This document shows, one piece after another, positions 52,301 through 64,000 of a stretch of DNA of 64,000 nucleotides. This stretch comes from Castor canadensis. Lineage: Eukaryota > Chordata > Mammalia > Rodentia > Castoridae. The notes beneath the pieces were generated by a model. The model had not been told where the DNA came from, did not search any database, and saw only the letters and a program-made list of their open reading frames with translations. The translations under genes and the position numbers were made by a program. Where the stretch lies: positions 253,001 to 317,000 of the forward strand of contig NC_133400.1 of assembly GCF_047511655.1 (NCBI RefSeq). Reading direction: 5' to 3'. The first letter of the stretch is position 1; the number at the start of each line of letters is the position of its first letter.

Positions 52301-55300
52301 GTTTAAGGAGGCTGTGGGCAGCTCCAAGAGGCCTGCAGCCTCTGCCTGTGACTCTCTAAAGTGTGCTCTGCACGGTCCACCTGATAATCCCCATTCTAGA
52401 TAAGCCAGAGTCAACTGACTAATAACCTAATCACATCAGAGGCCCCTTTGTCTTTACAGTTCCTCCCACACTCATGGGGAGGGGATCAGACAGATTACAA
52501 GGTGGAAAAGATTTTAGGGTTAGAGTCCTTCTACCACAATGCCAAACTGTAAAAAATCAATAGTCCCACAGTATCTCAGGGCACCTGATCTGCATTTGAG
52601 GGACATAAATGTCTTTGGCCTGTCATATATGTTGCAAAAAAACTTTTATTTTGAGACAGGATCTCACTATGTAGTCCAGGCTGGTCTCCAACTCTAGATC
52701 CTCCTGCCTCAGCCTCCTTAGTGCTGGGATTACAGGTTGGGAGATGTTTTAAAAGTTAGTGTAGCCAGATTCCTCAGTATCTCTTTGTGGTATTTTTATT
52801 TACTTCAAGAAATGGAAAGAGCTCATTGGGAAATCAGATTACTTGTATCCTCATTTTTCTCTACTGAGTGTTTTTTTTCCTTGTTTTTTCAAACCCTTGG
52901 GTGGAGGGCTGGCTTTCAATAGATCGCAGTGAGGGAGCTGCTGTGCTACGAAGGAAACCCTGACCCAGAAGCAGGTCATCTATGAATGGTTTGCACCAGT
53001 TTCCACACTCTATGGACTCTACTGACTTTTATATTCACTTTTATTCCTCTGGAAATTATCTTAGTGTATGGCAAGAAGCTACCATATAATTTATGCCTTA
53101 AAGTGTTAGGCAGGTTTCCTAGCATCATTTATTACATAACCCCCCTCTTTTTTTGCAGTACTGGAGTTTGAACTCAGGACCTACACCTTGAGCCATTCCA
53201 CCAGCCCCTTTTTTTGTGTGTGTGATTTTTTTTTTTTCAAGATAGGGTCTCAAGAACTATTTGCCCAGGCTGGCCTTGAACAACAATCCTCCTGATCTCT
53301 GCCTCCTGAGTAGCTGGGATTATAGACGTGAGCCACCAGTGCCCAGCTATTCTTCCCTTTCCTACTAGTTTTTGTCTCAGTTTTATCATTCACTTCATAC
53401 ATACACATTCTCTCTCTCTCCCTCTCACATGCACACACACCACACATGGCTTACTCTCCCTATTTTTATTTCATTTATCTCTTTATACTGGAATTGTAGC
53501 TATAATAATTAAAATCATCTTTTGAAACATTTAAAATGTTTTATTTTTACAGTATTTATAAATTCACAGAAACTTGCAAAAATAGTACAAAGAGGTCCCT
53601 TGAACCCTTCACCCAGTTTCTCCCAGCGGTAACATCTTATATAACTACAGTAGAGTATCAGTACCAGGAAACTGACATTGGTCCAGTGTCTATAGGGTCA
53701 CATGTAACCTGCCTCCATCAGGTCCAGGGCCAATCTATCACCAGAGACCCCTTACTGCTGCACCTTTAGAGTCACACTTCTCCCCCTCTCCCCCTACCTA
53801 ACCCCTGGCAACCATTAGTCTGTTTTCCATTTCTATAATTCTGTCATTTGGATAATATAATATAAATAGAATCAAACAATGAGAATTTTTTTTTGGCGGT
53901 ACTGGGGTTTGAACTCAGGGCCTCATGCTTGCTCTACCACTTGAGCCACTCTAACAGCCAGAATGTGAACTTTTGAGATTGGATTTTTTTCACTCAGTAT
54001 TATTTTTTAAATTATTTATGTATTTATTTGTGGTACTGGAGTTTGAACCTGGGCTTTGCACATGCTAGGCAGGTGCTTTGTCCTCAACCCTAGCATCAAT
54101 TCTTTGTTATTAGGTAATATCCAATTTAACTTTTTTTTTTTTTTTTTTTGCAGTACTGGGGCTTGAACTCAAGGCCTACACCTTGAGCCACTCCACCAGC
54201 CTTTTTTTGTGATGGGTTTTTTTCAAGATATGGTCTCAAGAACTATTTGCTTGGGCTGGCTTTGAACCGTGATCCTCTTGATCTCTGCCTCCTGAGTAGC
54301 TAGGATTATAGGTGTGAGCCATGGGCACCTGGCTAGGAATAAGCTAACTGTAAATTTGTGGTATGCTAATCTCTGTAATATGTCTATTTGTGGATTTTAC
54401 AAAGCAAAAATTTAAGCACATACAGATATATCGAGAACACCTATGACTAACTCATGGACAAATTTCTTGTCTATTTCACCTTTTTATCCCTTGGCCTGGC
54501 TACTATTGCTGCAATAACTTACCGCAAACCTTAGTAGCTTAAAAGAATTATTTTCTCATAAAGTTTGTGGTTCAGGACAGGTATAGCTGATTGATAACCA
54601 CTTGTGGCTTCCCAGACAGCTGCTGACAGATTTTTGCTGGGCTGTGTCCTCTGAAGGCTCAGCTGGGCTGGATGTCCATAATGACACACTCATCTGAGAT
54701 GGTAACTGATACTGGCTGCTGCACATCATGAAGACTCAAAAGGCAGGGCCTGCAGTCATCTAAAGGCTTATCACTCACAGATTGGCCCTGGGTCTGAAGG
54801 CTTAGAAGCCAGGACTACAAATTGCAGTGTCTCCATGGGGCTTCCCATTCTCAGAGGTGGGGAAACACTGATGCAGAGTTTTTTGTTTTATTTTTAATAC
54901 AGGGCTGTACATGCTGCCCAGTCTAGCCTTGATCTCCTAGGCTCAAGTGATTTCCTCCTACATCAGCATCCTGAGTAGCTGGAACTACAGGCTTGTACCA
55001 CCATGCCCAGCTTAATGCAGTTTTTTTTTTTTTAGAGTCTGGGGTTTGAACTCAGGGCTTCACACTTGCAAAGCAAGAACTGTACTGCTTGAGCCACACA
55101 TCCAGTCCCCTAATGCAGTTTTAACATTTCCTTCACTCCAGAAAGTCCTTGTGCTCGATATGGCCAATCCCTATTCCCTTCTTTGGTCCCACCCCATGCA
55201 GCCACCAATCTACTTCTATCTATACATGTCATAGAAGGGGAATCATGATGGGTGTGGGCATTCACATCTGGCTTCTTTCACTTGGCATCATGTTTTAGGA

Positions 55301-56906
55301 GTCCCTCCACAGTGCAGCATGTGGCAGGAGCTTGTTTCTTATTGCTGCTGAGTGTGTGCCATTGTCTGAGAACAACCTTCACCTTCTGTCTTGAAACTTG
55401 CTCCCAGATCTGCCGTTTTCTTCTCATGTCCACCTTCTTCTGCCGAAGTAAACGGGCTGTCCCTTGCTGGTAAAGGTCCTGCACTCTCATGCCTTGTAGC
55501 TCCTCCAGTCCCTCATGAATCTGCAAAGCTGAGCCCATCTTAAAGAGGCAGGTGGAGCCTACTAAACATCACTTGTGGTCATGAAGTCGTGTGTGTGATA
55601 TGTGCAGTCCTTCAGTATCTAGGGACTATGGAGAAAGACACCCCTGGACTGAGGGTTGCACAGTGGAACATGCAGGGCTCTTGATGTCACTGCTGTGCTG
55701 CTGAACCAACACGATGGAGGCCATCTCTGACCCTTCCTTCCTTTGTGAAATGCCAAACCCTTTGCTGATGAAATTCCATTTAGTTGGCTTTTCTGTAATG
55801 GGCTATACTGAGAGACAGGTGGCACTTTCCAAACCTATAGACCTTCTATAGGTTGTGCAGCCTTCTACCCTCAAGGGAAATTTCAAATCCAGGCTTCTTT
55901 ACCCAGGCCAACACCTGTGTTCAAATTGCCTCCTGCTTGCAGCCTGATGGGCCCACAGGTGCCTCAACCTGAATTGCCCAGCCCAGCTTCTGTCCCCTGC
56001 CAGGCCTGTCCTCCTCTTCTCCTCTAACTCATTGTCTGGCTCCTCCTTCCTTTAGGTCTCATTCCATAGCAAGTTCTGCAGTTTCTACCTCCTGGATCTC
56101 TCTGGAATCCTACAGCCACTGCTTCACTAGTTCCCACCCGATTATAGCAATGGACCTGGCATAGGTCTCCTCCCTCAGGTTCTGCTTCCCCACTGGTCTC
56201 TATTCTGGAGCCAGAAAGCCCCTTCCAAGGCTCAGAGCCATCACACCTCTCTTGTTTTAAGTACTGACATTTCCATCCCCACAACCAACACCATAAAAAG
56301 AAAGCCTGTATCCTGGCTTCATCCTGCTCATATGGCCTCATCTTCCCCATACGCACTTATACATTCCACCGAGCATTCTGGATATTTACCTTCTGTACAA
56401 AGGTCCTGAACAAAACCCCCACATCATCAGGATCTCAAACAGGCTCCTGCTCGCTCAATCCCAATCACCTTGTGTTGCAGGCCTTCTAGGGTCCCCTACC
56501 TTCGGAGGAAGCAGGAAGCCGCTCATGCTTGACTGTCCCCAACCCCAGGAGAAGACTGTCTGCAGGCTTCTTGGCCTCCCTGTCTGCCTGCTCGGCCTTC
56601 GGGGAACGCTCCTCCATCAACTTGTCCTTAGGTTTTGGAAATGAATAGGGAAGTCCCTTCTTTTCCTCCTCACCTGAAACGCATGGATAGTCAATTAGAC
56701 CTATAACCTCAGGACCCAGGGCAATGGCTCCTGTCCTTCTACGCTGCCTGCTCTGGTCCGCGACAGCTGGAAGGACTGGAGTCACTGCCATCCGAGAGGA
56801 CGTGGAGGGGCCGGCGTGGTTCGCACTAGCCGGGACGGGTGGTGACCACAGGGCGGCGGCGCCCTTTACCTTTCCTCTCTTTGGGTTTGCTTTTGGAAAG
56901 TCCCAT
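49348..56906 (-). CDS. SPATA33: SPATA33, spermatogenesis-associated protein 33, complete (139 aa, 3 exons)
   Basis: Small, charged testis protein. In mouse it tethers sperm calcineurin (PPP3CC/PPP3R2) to mitochondria and supports sperm motility. Coding exons are 56906-56870, 56673-56500 and 49556-49348. Phases agree and the length equals human (139 aa). It starts MGLSKSKPKERK. The middle exon is rich in Lys/Glu (GEEEKKGLPYSFPKPKDK). The last exon carries the calcineurin-docking PxIxIT-type motif PQVIIT (PQIIIT in the described orthologues), then RASNESIISYNSTGSEEQRT and YHRHRSPST. The 7-kb second intron is full of nested repeats. A minus-strand AATAAA lies inside the final codons. It shares a bidirectional promoter with CHMP1A. 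Confidence 0.95.
49354..49359 (-). terminator. SPATA33: AATAAA hexamer overlapping the last SPATA33 codons
   Basis: The codons AAT-AAA (Asn-Lys), two codons before the stop, form a canonical poly(A) signal. If used, cleavage would fall within about 10-25 bases after the stop. Confidence 0.45.
50300..50425 (-). repeat. MIR fragment, minus orientation
   Basis: CATTTTACAGAAACC, then GGAGAGGTTAAGTCACCTGC, CCAAAGCTAGTCAG and GGCAGAGGGAGATGCTGG follow the reverse MIR consensus closely. Confidence 0.75.
50590..51320 (+). repeat. Three plus-strand SINEs in SPATA33 intron
   Basis: ID-like unit at about 50590-50678 (CAAGGCCCTGGGTTCAACCC). B1-like monomer at about 51018-51182 (ACTGTAATCCCAGCACTGGG) with a long A tail. 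Well-preserved ID at about 51226-51320 (TAGCTGAGTGATAGAGCACA, GGGTTCAATCCCCAGCACC). Confidence 0.75.
51716..52076 (-). repeat. Dimeric SINE and ID copy, minus orientation
   Basis: A diverged dimer lies at about 51716-51935. An ID copy lies at about 51985-52076 (ACATGCTAGGCAAGTGCTCT ACCACTGAGC), preceded by a (TG)n tract. Confidence 0.65.
52085..52550. repeat. Ancient mammalian repeat relic, family unresolved
   Basis: The beginning (CATAACAAATTACCATAAGC, then GTGACTTAAATCAGC) and end (TAATCACATCAGAGGCCCC, ACAGATTACAAGG) follow the layout of widespread old mammalian repeats of MLT/MER type. It is a degraded fossil. Confidence 0.35.
52634..52738 (-). repeat. B1-like 7SL-derived SINE
   Basis: The sequence reads TTTTGAGACAGGATCTCACT, GTAGTCCAGGCTGGTCTCC and CTGGGATTACAGG, a classic reverse B1/Alu-like monomer. 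Confidence 0.85.
53150..53352 (-). repeat. Dimeric SINE, minus orientation
   Basis: TTTTTGCAGTACTGGAGTTTG starts the ID half. AACTATTTGCCCAGGCTGGC and GGGATTATAGACGTGAGCC mark the 7SL-like half. CT/CA simple repeats follow at about 53404-53445. Confidence 0.85.
53540..54340 (-). repeat. Old L1 (L1M-type) 3' fragment with nested SINEs
   Basis: CCCTTCACCCAGTTTCTCCC, GGTAACATCTTATATAACTA, CCCCTGGCAACCATTAGTCT and AATAGAATCAAACAATGAG are hallmark reverse-strand L1M 3'UTR phrases. SINEs are inserted at about 53886-53965, 54005-54095 and 54128-54340. The flanking TTTTTTTCACTCAGTATTAT continues the L1. Confidence 0.7.
54490..54880. repeat. Ancient mammalian repeat relic, family unresolved
   Basis: It opens CTATTGCTGCAATAACTTACC and continues with GGCTCAGCTGGGCTGGATGT and CTGCAGTCATCTAAAGGCT, the pattern of an old mammalian MLT/MER-type repeat similar to that at 52085. 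Degraded fossil. Confidence 0.35.
54885..55345 (-). repeat. 7SL monomer, ID copy and L1M piece
   Basis: An Alu-like left monomer lies at about 54885-55017 (CTCAAGTGATTTCCTCCTAC, ACCACCATGCCCAGCTTA). An ID-type copy lies at about 55021-55117. An old L1 3' fragment lies at about 55118-55345 (CTGGCTTCTTTCACTTGGCA). Confidence 0.65.
55356..55538 (-). other. Unidentified short open frame in SPATA33 intron
   Basis: About 60 codons are open on the minus strand from an ATG at 55538. The product is rich in Lys, Arg and Gln (RVQDLYQQGTARLLRQKK, RRKRQIWEQVSRQKVK). A pyrimidine-rich CCTCTTTAAG directly precedes the ATG. The frame runs into an old L1 piece at its 3' end. I do not recognise the family. 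It could be a retrocopy fragment, an alternative exon or chance. No canonical donor ends it cleanly. Confidence 0.25.
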
Positions 56907-57177
56907 AGGTGAGCCTACCGCCCCGCCGGCGCAAGCCGGGGTCCCGGCACCTCCACCGCGGCGCAGCCCGGAGTGACTCACAAAGCTACCTCCTAGCTGC
57001 AACTACTCTGGTCACCACGGCAACCGTGTCGCTTTCGGAACCGCGGGCGGTGCCCTATCGCGAGAGTAGCCCGCGCGACCGGAAGTCGTGGATAACCCGG
57101 AAGTCTTCGCCGGGAGTAGCTAGTTGCTGCGATCGCGTCCACTGCGCTGTCCGGAGGGGTGCGCTGCCGGACTGGCC
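56907..57177. promoter_or_regulatory. Bidirectional CpG-island promoter of SPATA33 and CHMP1A
   Basis: The two start codons are separated by 271 bp of CpG-rich DNA. A perfect RFX X-box (GTCACC-AC-GGCAAC) lies at 57011-57024. Two ETS/GABP-type CCGGAAGT sites lie at 57079-57086 and 57097-57104. There is no TATA box. The X-box fits testis/ciliary expression of SPATA33, and the ETS pair fits housekeeping CHMP1A; both are inferences from motifs. Confidence 0.75.
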
Positions 57178-63718
<6,541 letters not shown>

Positions 63719-64000
63719 CTGTGCCCTCCATGGATGGCGCCTCCCCTGCCCTGTGATGTGTTGGAGGCTCCTGCGCCCCTCCTCCCCCACTCCACTGAGC
63801 TCACCTTCCTCTGACCCTGCAGAGCTGCACAGAAGCCTGGCCTCAGCTCCTCCCACCTGCCCAGTCAGGTGCCTCAGAACTGATCCTGTTTCTTTTAGGT
63901 GTAGGTGGATCTTTGTCCTGTTGTTGAGTTTGCACAAACTTATGTGTGTGACTCTGTAACTCTGAGCCACAGCTGGGAGATTGACAGGCCCCCTGTATCC

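Overview
This window is mammalian nuclear DNA. It has interrupted genes with GT-AG introns, CpG-rich promoters, mammalian-wide relics (MIR, old L1) and many short SINEs. Three SINE kinds recur: tRNA/ID-like units, 7SL/B1-like monomers, and a dimer joining a 7SL-like half to an ID-like half. That combination points to a rodent outside the mouse/rat group, of beaver or squirrel type. I favour a castorid such as beaver, but only tentatively, because the protein sequences alone do not fix the species.

Seven protein-coding genes are recognised from family sequence knowledge, and their exons were traced by hand with reading phase checked at every junction. From left to right: the 3' part of FANCA (+, 1-4985), ZNF276 (-, 5424-17383), VPS9D1 (+, 18124-29237), SPATA2L (+, 35266-38585), CDK10 (-, 40024-47093), SPATA33 (-, 49348-56906) and CHMP1A (+, 57178-63718). 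This is the human 16q24.3 gene order read from the opposite strand. FANCA is cut by the left edge of the window, and the CHMP1A 3'UTR is cut by the right edge. ZNF276 (611 aa), VPS9D1 (662 aa, or 682 with an alternative donor), SPATA2L (427 aa), CDK10 (360 aa), SPATA33 (139 aa) and CHMP1A (196 aa) are complete and open.

The genes form divergent and convergent pairs. ZNF276/VPS9D1 and SPATA33/CHMP1A each share a CpG-rich bidirectional promoter; in the second pair the start codons are only about 270 bp apart. FANCA and ZNF276 converge, and their poly(A) signals are placed so that the 3'UTRs should overlap. SPATA2L and CDK10 also converge. Between VPS9D1 and SPATA2L lie about 5 kb without a host gene, holding a diverged minisatellite, an RPS7 processed pseudogene, an old LTR-like relic and SINEs. 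The 47.1-49.3 kb interval holds CDK10 promoter sequence, SINEs and a TG/TA tract with a long perfect inverted repeat. The large SPATA33 intron (49.6-56.5 kb) is mostly nested old repeats.

The genes are not an operon-like unit. They serve DNA crosslink repair (FANCA), transcription (ZNF276), probable endosomal Rab activation (VPS9D1), ubiquitin/TNF signalling (SPATA2L), cyclin-M-dependent kinase signalling (CDK10), sperm calcineurin targeting (SPATA33) and ESCRT-III membrane scission (CHMP1A). I found no unknown multi-gene system. The points most worth a second look are splice-site changes in VPS9D1 and FANCA, overlapping 3' ends, a perfect RFX X-box in the SPATA33/CHMP1A promoter, a poly(A) hexamer inside the last SPATA33 codons, and several short tandem or duplicated segments.
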